A DNA stretch of 64,000 nt from Ruminococcaceae bacterium UBA1375 (GTDB taxonomy: Bacteria; Bacillota; Clostridia; Oscillospirales; Ruminococcaceae): NCBI GenBank assembly GCA_002305795.1, contig DBRF01000013.1:88592-152591 (forward strand), written 5' to 3'. A model generated the notes under the pieces. It worked only from the letters and a program-made list of their open reading frames with translations. It did no database searches and was not told where the DNA came from. Position numbers and translations under genes: made by a program. Below are positions 1-7,135 of the stretch, one piece after another (position 1 is the first letter of the stretch; each line of letters starts with the position of its first letter).

Positions 1-1183
1 TATCCCCGCCAACATCAACCACACCTCCCTGAGCCCGGAAGGCATTGGCCAGGGTCTGCGCACCAAGATCAACGTGAACCTGGGCATTTCCGGGGACAGC
101 GTGGACTATGAGCGGGAGATGGAGAAGGTGCGCCTGTCCCTGAAATTTGGGGCGGAGGCCATTATGGACCTGTCCAACTACGGCAAGACCAACAAATTCC
201 GGGGCGAGCTCATTGAGATGAGCCCCGCCATGATCGGCACCGTGCCCATGTACGACGCCATCGGCTATTTGGAAAAGGATCTGCTGGAGATTTCCGCCCA
301 GGATTTTTTGCGGGTGGTGGAAGCCCACGCAGAGCAGGGGGTGGACTTTGTCACCATCCACGCCGGTATCACCAAGCGGGTCATCGAATCCTTTAAGCGG
401 GAAAAGCGGACCATGAACATCGTCTCCCGGGGCGGCAGCCTGCTGTTTGCCTGGATGGAGATGACCGGCAACGAAAATCCCTTCTATGAGTATTTCGACG
501 ACGTCTGCGAAATTTTGGCCAAGTATGACGTGACCATCTCCCTGGGGGATGCCATGCGTCCCGGCTGCCTGGAAGACGCTTCCGACGGCGGCCAGATTTC
601 CGAGCTCATCGAGCTGGGCCAGCTCACCAAGCGGGCTTGGGAGCACAACGTCCAGGTGATGATTGAAGGCCCCGGCCACATGGCCATGAACGAAATCGCT
701 GCCAATATGGTAATGGAAAAGCGGATCTGCCACAACGCCCCCTTTTATGTGCTGGGCCCCCTGGTTACCGACATCTTCCCCGGCTACGACCACATTACCT
801 CCGCCATCGGCGGCGCCATTGCCGCAGCCAACGGGGCGGACTTCCTCTGCTATGTCACCCCGGCGGAACACCTGAGGCTGCCGGACGTGGATGACGTGAA
901 GGAAGGCATTATCGCCAGCAAAATCGCCGCCCACGCAGCGGACATCGCCAAGGGTGTCCCCGGTGCCACCGACATCGACAACAAGATGGCCCGTGCCCGG
1001 CATAAGGTGGACTGGGACGAGATGTTCAAGTACGCCGTGGACCCGGATAAAGCCAGAGCTTACTTTGAATCCACTCCCCCTGCCGACCGGCACACCTGCT
1101 CCATGTGCGGCAAGATGTGCGCCGTGCGCACCACCAATATGATTCTGGAAGGCAAAAAGGTGGAGTTCTGCACCGAAAAATAA
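1..1183 (+). CDS. thiC: Phosphomethylpyrimidine synthase ThiC, 5' end outside the window
   Basis: ThiC is a radical-SAM enzyme that rearranges aminoimidazole ribotide into hydroxymethylpyrimidine phosphate, the pyrimidine half of thiamine. The frame is open from base 2, so the start codon lies upstream; about 393 residues are present. The visible N-terminal part reads PANINHTSLSPEGIGQGLRT, typical of the family, and the C-terminus carries the iron-sulfur motif CSMCGKMC at 1097-1120. The cysteine spacing here is CX2CX3C, whereas the E. coli type is CX2CX4C; from memory the shorter spacing occurs in other clostridial ThiC proteins. It heads a thiamine cluster with thiM, thiE and a phosphatase. 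Any TPP riboswitch would be outside the window. Confidence 0.97.
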   Translation, partial: IPANINHTSLSPEGIGQGLRTKINVNLGISGDSVDYEREMEKVRLSLKFGAEAIMDLSNYGKTNKFRGELIEMSPAMIGTVPMYDAIGYLEKDLLEISAQDFLRVVEAHAEQGVDFVTIHAGITKRVIESFKREKRTMNIVSRGGSLLFAWMEMTGNENPFYEYFDDVCEILAKYDVTISLGDAMRPGCLEDASDGGQISELIELGQLTKRAWEHNVQVMIEGPGHMAMNEIAANMVMEKRICHNAPFYVLGPLVTDIFPGYDHITSAIGGAIAAANGADFLCYVTPAEHLRLPDVDDVKEGIIASKIAAHAADIAKGVPGATDIDNKMARARHKVDWDEMFKYAVDPDKARAYFESTPPADRHTCSMCGKMCAVRTTNMILEGKKVEFCTEK

Positions 1184-1190
1184 GAACCAA

Positions 1191-1220
1191 AAAGGAGAAC
1201 CCGGCCTAAGGTTCTCCTTT
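1191..1220 (+). terminator. thiC terminator hairpin, left copy of a 30-bp direct repeat
   Basis: The sequence forms a stem GGAGAACC / GGTTCTCC. It is repeated with one mismatch in 30 bases at 1454-1483, where a T-run follows (GGTTCTCCTTTTT). Here the T-run is cut short by the start of repeat element A. The arrangement looks like a terminator duplicated when the element inserted. Confidence 0.75.
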
Positions 1221-1453
1221 CAGGCTGTAGAAAAATCAACTTAAAAGTTTTTGGTGCAGCTTTTTTCAAAAAGCTGCTGGGGATGCAAGGGGCAAAGCCC
1301 CTGCATTGAAATTATTTTGTTTCATAATTTATTGATTTTATGTTATTTTTGAAACAAAGTTGCGAAAACAACAAACCGGAATCCGCCCGCCCAACGGCGT
1401 AGAGCCGAGGGCGGGTCAATGCGGAAACATCCGGACCCTTTTTCGACAAGCTG
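1221..1453 (+). repeat. Dispersed structured repeat, copy A (MITE-like)
   Basis: A 233-bp non-coding element filling most of the 337-bp gap between thiC and thiM. Its ends are imperfect inverted repeats: CAGGCTGTAGAAAAA on the left and TTTTTCGACAAGCTG on the right (12 of 15 positions pair). Inside are a hairpin GCAGCTTTTT / AAAAAGCTGC, a hairpin AGGGGC / GCCCCT, an AT-rich spacer and a hairpin CCGCCC / GGGCGG. Related copies lie near 11.7, 34.5, 41.6, 41.9 and 51.4 kb. It is flanked by a near-perfect 30-bp direct repeat that is itself a terminator hairpin. No open frame is convincing. Confidence 0.8.
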
Positions 1454-1485
1454 AAAGGAGAACCAGGCCTAAGGTTCTCCTTTTT
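1454..1485 (+). terminator. Terminator hairpin, right copy of the direct repeat
   Basis: The same hairpin as at 1191-1220, here followed by an intact T5 run. It lies directly upstream of thiM, so after insertion of the repeat element there are two terminator-like hairpins between thiC and thiM. Confidence 0.7.
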
Positions 1486-1520
1486 CCGAAGCTGTTATCT
1501 TGTTACGAAAGGAAATTCGC

Positions 1521-2336
1521 ATGGATATTTTATCTTCCATCGCCCAAGCCGCTCAAGCGGTGCGGGACAAAGTGCCCCTGGTGCACCACATCACCAATTA
1601 CGTTACCGTCAATGACTGCGCCAACGCTGTGCTGGCCATCGGCGCCAGCCCCATTATGAGCGACGACATCGGAGAATGCGCCGACATCACCGCCATCTCC
1701 CAAGCCTTGGTGGTGAATATGGGTACCTTAAACCAGCGCACCATCCAAAGCATGATTGCTTCCGGCAAGCGGGCCAATGAGCTGGGCATCCCGGTGGTGT
1801 TCGACCCGGTGGGTGCGGGAGCCAGCCAGCTGCGCAACGATACCGCCAAAGCCTTTTTGGAGCAGGTGACTCCCGCCGTGATTCGGGGCAACCTGTCCGA
1901 AGTCAGCTTTTTGGCGGGACTGGAAGTGGCCACCAAAGGGGTGGACACCGCCGAAGCCGACGCTTCCAACGATCCCGTGGCCGTGGCCAAAACCGTGGCC
2001 CAGAAATACGGCTGTGTGGCCGCCATCACCGGGGCGGTGGACGTGATCACCGACGGCACCCGGCTGGTGAAGCTGGCCAACGGCCACCCCATGCTCAGCA
2101 AGGTCACCGGCACCGGCTGCATGACCAGCGGTCTCACCGGGGCCTTCTGCGGCGCCAATTCCGACTATTTGGTGGCGGCGGCAGGGGCCATCCTCTCCAT
2201 GAGCCTGGCAGGGGAACTTTCCTTCGCCCAGTACGGGGAAGTGGGTACCGGCCATTTCCACATGGGCATTCTTGACGCCTTGTCCAAACTTACCGAAAAG
2301 GACTATCTGGAACGGGGGAACGCAGATGAAACCTGA
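1521..2336 (+). CDS. thiM: Hydroxyethylthiazole kinase
   Basis: ThiM phosphorylates 4-methyl-5-hydroxyethylthiazole with ATP, salvaging the thiazole half of thiamine. The 271-residue product has the family landmarks: VHHITNYVTVNDCANAVLA near the N-terminus with the substrate-binding region, PVVFDPVGAGAS in the middle, and the C-terminal GTGCMTSGLTGAF region with the catalytic cysteine. The ATG at 1521 follows AAAGGAAATT; an upstream in-frame TTG at 1500 has no ribosome site and is less likely. The 3' end overlaps thiE by 11 bases. Salvage (thiM) and de novo pyrimidine synthesis (thiC) are therefore combined; no thiazole synthesis genes are visible. Confidence 0.97.
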   Translation: MDILSSIAQAAQAVRDKVPLVHHITNYVTVNDCANAVLAIGASPIMSDDIGECADITAISQALVVNMGTLNQRTIQSMIASGKRANELGIPVVFDPVGAGASQLRNDTAKAFLEQVTPAVIRGNLSEVSFLAGLEVATKGVDTAEADASNDPVAVAKTVAQKYGCVAAITGAVDVITDGTRLVKLANGHPMLSKVTGTGCMTSGLTGAFCGANSDYLVAAAGAILSMSLAGELSFAQYGEVGTGHFHMGILDALSKLTEKDYLERGNADET

Positions 2337-2964
2337 GATTTCTTACCGCCTCTACCTGGTCACCGACCGGGATCTGATGAGCTCTCCCACCCTGGAAGAG
2401 GGGGTGGAACAGGCCATCCAAGGCGGGGTGACCCTGGTGCAGCTGCGGGAAAAGGACTGCTCCAGCCTGGAGTTTTACCAAACCGCCCAAAAGGTGAAAG
2501 CCATCTGCGACGCCCACAAGGTGCCTCTGATCATCAACGACCGGGTGGACATTGCCCTGGCGGTGGACGCCGCCGGGGTCCACATCGGCCAGTCCGACCT
2601 GCCCGCCCCGGTGGTGCGGAAGATTATAGGCCCGGATAAGATTCTGGGGGTCAGCGCCGGGACGGTGGCCCAAGCGGTGCAGGCCCAGCAGGACGGTGCG
2701 GACTATCTGGGTGTGGGGGCCATGTTCCCCACCGGCACCAAGGAGGACGCCGACATTACTTCTATGGAAGAGCTGAAGGCCATCACCCAGGCGGTGGAGA
2801 TCCCCATGGTGATTATCGGGGGCATCAACAAAGGCACCATCCCACAGTTTACCCATTGCGACATCGACGGGGTAGCGGTGGTCAGCGCCATTCTGGCCCA
2901 GCCGGACATCCGCCAAGCGGCGCAAGAGCTGGACGCCATGCTGCCGGAAGGATGGGGAAGATGA
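2326..2964 (+). CDS. thiE: Thiamine-phosphate synthase
   Basis: ThiE joins HMP pyrophosphate with thiazole phosphate to give thiamine monophosphate. The 212-residue TIM-barrel protein shows QLREKD near residue 40, INDRVDIALAVDAAGVHIGQ with the phosphate and metal-binding aspartates, GVGAMFPTGTK and the C-terminal GGINKG phosphate loop. The start at ATG 2326 lies inside the end of thiM, indicating translational coupling. Its stop codon overlaps the next start as ATGA, so it is also coupled to the HAD phosphatase. Confidence 0.97.
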   Translation: MKPEISYRLYLVTDRDLMSSPTLEEGVEQAIQGGVTLVQLREKDCSSLEFYQTAQKVKAICDAHKVPLIINDRVDIALAVDAAGVHIGQSDLPAPVVRKIIGPDKILGVSAGTVAQAVQAQQDGADYLGVGAMFPTGTKEDADITSMEELKAITQAVEIPMVIIGGINKGTIPQFTHCDIDGVAVVSAILAQPDIRQAAQELDAMLPEGWGR

Positions 2965-3611
2965 AGCGGCTGAAGCAACAGGAGGGCTACCTCTTCGACC
3001 TGGACGGCACCCTGCTGGATTCCATGGGGGTGTGGGAACAGATTGATGTGGACTTCCTTACCCGCCGGAACATCCCGGTGCCGGAGGATTACGCCCAGGC
3101 CATCGCCCCCATGGGCTTTCGCAGGGCGGCGGAGTACACCATTGCCCGGTTTGGCTTTTCCCAGTCTCCGGAGGAGATTATGGAGGAATGGCACCAGATG
3201 GCGGTGGAGCAGTACGCCCACCATCTTTCCCTCAAGCCCGGCGCCAAGGAATATTTGGAGGAGCTGAAACAGCAGGGCAAGCCCCTGGCGGTGGTTACCG
3301 CCAGCTACCCGGAGCTGTACCAGCCTGCCCTGGAGCGGGGCGGGGTGCTGGATTTGTTCGACACCATCGTCACCGTGAACCAGGTGCCTCGGGGCAAGGG
3401 CTTCCCGGACATCTACCTGGAAGCAGCTAAGCGAATTCAGGTGCCGCCACAGCAGTGCGCTGTCTTTGAGGACATCACCCAGGGCATCCAAGGGGCCAAA
3501 GCCGCCGATTGTTTGGCGGTGGCGGTGTACGATTCCGCCAACCGGGGCCAGTGGGACCAAACCAAGGCCTTGGCGGACCTGTCCATCCGCTCGTTTGAAG
3601 AATTGCTGTAA
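2961..3611 (+). CDS. HAD-family phosphatase coupled to thiE
   Basis: A 216-residue haloacid-dehalogenase hydrolase of the beta-phosphoglucomutase/Gph type. The nucleophile motif DLDGTLLDS is near residue 13, the motif II region is VVTASY, a conserved lysine lies in PRGKGFPDIYLEA, and the acidic motif is VFEDITQGIQGAKAA. The ATG at 2961 overlaps the thiE stop (ATGA) and has GGAAGGATGGGG upstream; an ATG at 2952 is an alternative. Because ThiE makes thiamine monophosphate and HMP phosphate is an intermediate, a role as a thiamine-pathway phosphatase is attractive, but this is inferred from position only. HAD enzymes are often promiscuous. Confidence 0.9.
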   Translation: MKRLKQQEGYLFDLDGTLLDSMGVWEQIDVDFLTRRNIPVPEDYAQAIAPMGFRRAAEYTIARFGFSQSPEEIMEEWHQMAVEQYAHHLSLKPGAKEYLEELKQQGKPLAVVTASYPELYQPALERGGVLDLFDTIVTVNQVPRGKGFPDIYLEAAKRIQVPPQQCAVFEDITQGIQGAKAADCLAVAVYDSANRGQWDQTKALADLSIRSFEELL

Positions 3612-3634
3612 CGGGGTAATAAGGGGGAAGGAGT

Positions 3635-4333
3635 ATGCACTGGGCCGTCAGCGACGTCCATGGCTGTTATGAGCAGTACCGCACACTGCTGGAAAAAATC
3701 CATTTCTCCCCCTCCGACACCCTGTACTTTTTGGGGGATGCGGTGGACCGGGGTCCGGAGCCTATGAAGGTGGTGCTGGACCTGGCGAGCCGGGACAATG
3801 CGGTGCCTTTGCTGGGTAACCATGACTGGCTGGCCTGGCAGGTGCTGCGCCGGTTCGGGGAAACCATCGCCCAAGGCGGCTTGCCAAAAGGTACTCCGGA
3901 AGAGGTTGCCAAGTATTACTTTTGGCGGAAGCGGGGTGGGCAGACCACTATAGACAGCTACCGCCGGGCCGCCCCTTCCCAGCGGCAAATCATGCTGGAA
4001 TATTTTGCCCGGTGTAAGCTGTGGCATCAAGTCCGAGTCGGCAAAACCTTGTACTGGATGGTTCACGCCGGGCTGGGGGATTACGCCCCGGAGCGGCCCC
4101 CGGCTTCCTACACTCCCCGGCAGCTTCTCATCCAACGAGACGACTATACCTCCCCCTTGTCCCCGGATTTTACCCTCCTTTCCGGCCACACCCCCACCGC
4201 CGTCATCGACCCCGGCTGTGCCGGACGGATTTGGCAGGGCAACGGCAGGGTGGCCATCGACTGCGGCATTTCCCACGGGCTCACGTTGGGGGCTTACAGT
4301 TTAGAAAATGGACAGTGTGTCTATTTTCCATAA
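3635..4333 (+). CDS. Calcineurin-like metallophosphoesterase (PPP-type)
   Basis: A 232-residue cytoplasmic phosphatase with the two-metal PPP signature: SDVHG at residues 6-10, GDAVDRG at about 34-40, GNHDW at about 60, and later His residues in MVHAGLG and SGHTP. This resembles bacterial serine/threonine phosphatases and ApaH-like enzymes. The ATG follows GGGGGAAGGAGT. It starts 23 bases after the HAD gene, so it may be co-transcribed with the thiamine genes. Its substrate cannot be deduced. Confidence 0.9.
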   Translation: MHWAVSDVHGCYEQYRTLLEKIHFSPSDTLYFLGDAVDRGPEPMKVVLDLASRDNAVPLLGNHDWLAWQVLRRFGETIAQGGLPKGTPEEVAKYYFWRKRGGQTTIDSYRRAAPSQRQIMLEYFARCKLWHQVRVGKTLYWMVHAGLGDYAPERPPASYTPRQLLIQRDDYTSPLSPDFTLLSGHTPTAVIDPGCAGRIWQGNGRVAIDCGISHGLTLGAYSLENGQCVYFP

Positions 4334-4393
4334 TTCGTGTTGTTTTTACTGCAAAAAGGGGCGAATAAATTCCAATTTTTTCCAAATAAACCA

Positions 4394-4422
4394 TTGAATC
4401 CCAAGGAGAAATGTGTTATACT
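4394..4422 (+). promoter_or_regulatory. Sigma-A promoter for the zinc-ribbon/nitroreductase genes
   Basis: TTGAAT at 4394-4399 and TATACT at 4417-4422 are separated by 17 bases, 45 bases upstream of the next start codon. Confidence 0.7.
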
Positions 4423-4466
4423 GGGTGTGTAATCGGAAACTTCCGTCAAAAGGAGAGGCCAACAAT

Positions 4467-4637
4467 ATGGCAAAACATTTTTATACCTGCCAAGAGCCGG
4501 ACTGCGGTTTTGTGTTTGAACGATACGGAGAGGTGGCGGCTTGTCCCCGCTGCGGAAGGCGGAACCTGCGCCCGGCCACTCCCGAAGAACAACAAAAGTG
4601 CATCGAACAGCTCAGGCAGATTCACGGCAAGGTGTAA
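4467..4637 (+). CDS. Small zinc-ribbon protein (56 aa)
   Basis: A short acidic/basic protein starting MAKHFYTCQEPDCGF with AGGAGAGG ten bases upstream. Four cysteines arranged C-X4-C ... C-X2-C (CQEPDC and CPRC) suggest one structural zinc knuckle like that of FmdB- or rubrerythrin-type ribbons. The C-terminal half is a charged helix. It precedes a nitroreductase by 23 bases and probably shares its transcript. The function is unknown. Confidence 0.75.
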   Translation: MAKHFYTCQEPDCGFVFERYGEVAACPRCGRRNLRPATPEEQQKCIEQLRQIHGKV

Positions 4638-4660
4638 CCGCTCCAAGGAGGGAATGTAAG

Positions 4661-5182
4661 ATGAACGCTACCATGGAAACAATTTTACATCGCCGCAGCA
4701 TTCGCAGCTTTTTGGAAAAGCCCATCCCGAAACCGGTGCTGGAAGAGATTGTTCTGGCGGGGCAGTACGCCCCCAGCGCCATGAACCGGCAGAACTGGCA
4801 CTTTACTGTGCTGCAAAATCAGGAGAAGATCCAGTCTTTGGCCAAAGCCATTGCCATAGAACTGGGCATGGGGGAGGAGTACTGCTTCTACCGTCCCGCC
4901 GCCCTGATTTTGGTCAGCGCACCGAAGGACAGCCACAACGGCCTGGCCGACTGCGCCTGCGCCTTGGAAAATATCTTTTTGGCTGCCTGGAGCCTGGATG
5001 TGGGTTCGGTGTGGATCAACCAGCTCAAAGACATCTGTGACCGCCCCGCCATCCGGGCCAAGCTGGATGAGCTGGGGGTTCCCGCAGATCACCTGGTGGG
5101 CGGTATGGCGGCTTTGGGGTACTTTGAAACCGCCCCTGAAGCCAAACCTAGAGCGGAAGGCACCGTCACCTGGGTGGAGTAA
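4661..5182 (+). CDS. Nitroreductase-family flavoprotein
   Basis: A 173-residue FMN-dependent oxidoreductase. The N-terminal MNATMETILHRRSIRSF contains the phosphate-binding arginines of the family, followed by APSAMNRQNWHF, which contacts FMN. GMAALGYF near the C-terminus is the usual flavin-side loop. The length matches short clostridial nitroreductases. The ATG follows CCAAGGAGGGAATGTAAG. Such enzymes reduce nitro or quinone compounds; the physiological substrate is unknown. Confidence 0.92.
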   Translation: MNATMETILHRRSIRSFLEKPIPKPVLEEIVLAGQYAPSAMNRQNWHFTVLQNQEKIQSLAKAIAIELGMGEEYCFYRPAALILVSAPKDSHNGLADCACALENIFLAAWSLDVGSVWINQLKDICDRPAIRAKLDELGVPADHLVGGMAALGYFETAPEAKPRAEGTVTWVE

Positions 5183-5198
5183 CCAGAAAATAAGGAAT

Positions 5199-5231
5199 GC
5201 AGGGCCTGCTTTTTACCAGCAGGCCTTGTTT
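5199..5231 (+). terminator. Terminator after the nitroreductase gene
   Basis: A stem GGCCTGCT / AGCAGGCC encloses a TTTTACC loop and is followed by TTGTTTC. It lies between the nitroreductase stop codon and the next ribosome binding site. Confidence 0.7.
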
Positions 5232-5244
5232 CAAAAGGAGAATT

Positions 5245-5985
5245 ATGATGGGTCAAAAGAAACGAATCGGCATCATCATTGCCGCTATTATTGTAGTCCT
5301 GCTTGCGGCAGGGGTCATTGGGTTCTTTTTGTGGCAGCAGTCACCTTCCTCTGCTCCGGTATCGGAGGATCAGACGTCTTCTGCGGTTTCTTCCCTGGAA
5401 CCGGCTCAGGCGGTTTCGGAATCAGAAACCGGCAGCGGCGCTTCCTCCCCGGCGGAATCTGAGGCTGTGGTCTCCCAGCCGGTTCAAACACCGCCTACGG
5501 TGGAGGAAATCCAGCTTACCACCTATCAGGTTTCCCTGACGGTGGGGCAGCGGCAGATGCCCATCGTCACCATGCTTCCGGCCCAGGCCCCGGACAAAGG
5601 GGAAATCTGGACTTCGTCCGACCCGTCGGTGGCTACAGTGTCGGAGCTGGGTTCCATCTATGGGGTGGCGGAGGGAAGCTGCACCGTGACGGTGACCAGT
5701 TCCGCCAACCCCGCAGTCAGCGCTCAGGTGGCGGTGACAGTCAGCCCGGCGCCTGCTTCGGCTCAGCCGGTGGAAGAAACCCCTGCATCCTCCGCAACAT
5801 CTTCCGGCAGCGGGCTGGTTTATTACATCCAATCTCTCTACGGGGATTATTATTACCATCAAAATGATGACGGCACAATTTCCCTACGATATTTTGACGG
5901 ACGGGAAGAAATTGTATCTCGGGAGACATTTGAGGAAATGGAAGAATCGTCAAAACCCTTTCCTCCCCCCTATGTCATTCGATAA
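5245..5985 (+). CDS. Membrane-anchored protein with a bacterial Ig-like (BIG2) domain
   Basis: A 246-residue protein. MGQKKR is followed by a hydrophobic segment (IGIIIAAIIVVLLAAGVIGFF, about residues 8-28) acting as a signal anchor, then a Ser/Pro/Glu-rich linker to about residue 95. A group-2 Ig-like domain follows, with the characteristic WTSSDPSVATV and GVAEGSCTVTV strands. The C-terminal segment is Tyr-rich (YYIQSLYGDYYYHQNDDG) and unlike known domains. It should face outside the cell. ATG 5245 and ATG 5248 both fit the AAGGAG site. It shares its overall plan with the cohesin-like protein at 40627-41595. Confidence 0.8.
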   Translation: MMGQKKRIGIIIAAIIVVLLAAGVIGFFLWQQSPSSAPVSEDQTSSAVSSLEPAQAVSESETGSGASSPAESEAVVSQPVQTPPTVEEIQLTTYQVSLTVGQRQMPIVTMLPAQAPDKGEIWTSSDPSVATVSELGSIYGVAEGSCTVTVTSSANPAVSAQVAVTVSPAPASAQPVEETPASSATSSGSGLVYYIQSLYGDYYYHQNDDGTISLRYFDGREEIVSRETFEEMEESSKPFPPPYVIR

Positions 5986-5997
5986 AGGAGATATGGC

Positions 5998-6357
5998 ATG
6001 AAAAAAGTAAAAATCACCGTTCTGGAAACCACCTTAAACCGTGCCCTGGCAGAAGAATACGGGGTGGAGGGACTGAAAGCCTGTCCCATGATGAAACAGG
6101 GCCAGGTGTTTTACGCCGACTACGCCAAACCGGAAGGCTTCTGCGACGAGGCCTGGAAAGCCATCTATCAGTACGTCTTTGCCCTGGCTCACGGGGCGGG
6201 CGGCGACCTGTTTTATTACGGGGACTGGATTCGCAAACCCGGCGTGGCTATTGTCTGCTGTAATGACGGACTGCGCCCGGTTCTGTTTAAGCTGGAAGCC
6301 ACCGACAAGCAGGCCCAGCTTGACTACACCCCGGTGGACCGCAGCGAGGAGGTCTGA
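5998..6357 (+). CDS. TIGR04076-family protein of unknown function
   Basis: A 119-residue cytoplasmic protein starting MKKVKITVLET after AAAGGAGATATGGC. The conserved family features are CPMMKQGQVF, KPEGFCDEAWKAIYQYVFALAHG and the C-terminal VCCNDGLRPVLFKLE. The family is common in clostridia and often sits near redox genes; its function is unknown. It follows the BIG2 protein by 12 bases and so may share its transcript. Confidence 0.75.
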   Translation: MKKVKITVLETTLNRALAEEYGVEGLKACPMMKQGQVFYADYAKPEGFCDEAWKAIYQYVFALAHGAGGDLFYYGDWIRKPGVAIVCCNDGLRPVLFKLEATDKQAQLDYTPVDRSEEV

Positions 6358-6372
6358 CCGGTCCCTGCCCGG

Positions 6373-6448
6373 TTGAATTTCTCCCTGAAATTTGGTATCA
6401 TAAACACAAAGTGAGAAGCAGACTGTCTCTATCCGACGGTCTGCTTTT
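6373..6448 (+). promoter_or_regulatory. Promoter followed by a hairpin upstream of the FMN reductase
   Basis: TTGAAT (6373-6378) and TATCAT (6396-6401) are 17 bases apart. A hairpin GAAGCAGAC / GTCTGCTT (6415-6446) with a T4 end follows. The hairpin may simply terminate the upstream transcript, or lie in the 5' leader of the next gene as an attenuator; the sequence does not decide. Confidence 0.55.
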
Positions 6449-6469
6449 CCCACGGAAAGGATGAAAGAC

Positions 6470-7087
6470 ATGAAGGTTTTATTAGTCAATGGAAGCTCCC
6501 GGAAAAACGGCTGCACCAATGTGGCTTTGCAGGAAGTAGCCAGAGCCTTGCAGGAAGATGGCATTGAGACGGAATTTTTCTTTGTGGGGAATCAGCCCCT
6601 GCCGGACTGCATCGCTTGCCATCAGTGCAGCAAAACCGGGGAATGCGTGTTCCAGGACCGGGCCAATGAGCTGGCCAAAAAGGCGGCGGAGTGCGACGGG
6701 TTCGTGTTCGGCTCTCCGGTGTATTACGCCCATCCCAGTGCCCGTTTGATGGCAGTAATGGACCGTGCCTTCTACTCCTGCGGCAAGAACTTTTTCCAGA
6801 AACCGGCGGCGGCCGTCCTCAGCGCCCGGCGTGCCGGCACCACCGCTTCCATGGATGTGATCAATAAGTACTTTACCATTTGCTCCATGCCGGTGGTGTC
6901 CTCCACCTACTGGAACCATGTGTACGGTAGCCAACCGGAGGATGTTCAGCAGGACAAAGAGGGATTGATGACCATGTATAACATCGGGAAAAACATGGCT
7001 TGGCTGTTAAAATGTCTGGATTTGGGCAAACAGCAGGGGATTCTCCCGCCGGAAAACCCCAAGGTGCTCACCAACTTTGCACGATAA
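6470..7087 (+). CDS. NADPH-dependent FMN reductase / flavodoxin-like protein
   Basis: A 205-residue flavodoxin-fold protein. The phosphate-binding loop is LLVNGSSRKNGCTNVAL (residues 4-20), CIACHQCSKTGECVFQD is the cysteine-rich insertion of the iron-sulfur flavoprotein/NADPH-FMN reductase group, and FGSPVYYAHPSARLMAVMDR is the flavin-contact region. ATG 6470 is nine bases after GGAAAGG; an ATG at 6461 directly abuts that site. A second family member lies at 47513-48061. It probably reduces quinones or supplies electrons; the substrate is unknown. Confidence 0.9.
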   Translation: MKVLLVNGSSRKNGCTNVALQEVARALQEDGIETEFFFVGNQPLPDCIACHQCSKTGECVFQDRANELAKKAAECDGFVFGSPVYYAHPSARLMAVMDRAFYSCGKNFFQKPAAAVLSARRAGTTASMDVINKYFTICSMPVVSSTYWNHVYGSQPEDVQQDKEGLMTMYNIGKNMAWLLKCLDLGKQQGILPPENPKVLTNFAR

Positions 7088-7102
7088 GGAAGGGACAATC
7101 CA

Positions 7103-7135
7103 ATGGCAAGAACCAAAGGCGGGGATAGCCGGTGA
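7103..7135 (+). CDS. Possible 10-residue leader peptide before the MATE gene
   Basis: ATG 7103 follows AAGGAAGGGACAATCCA and encodes MARTKGGDSR before a TGA. That stop overlaps the GTG proposed as the MATE start (GTGA). This could be a coupled leader peptide, or the mark of a frameshift that separated the original start from the pump. No other evidence supports it. Confidence 0.3.
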   Translation: MARTKGGDSR

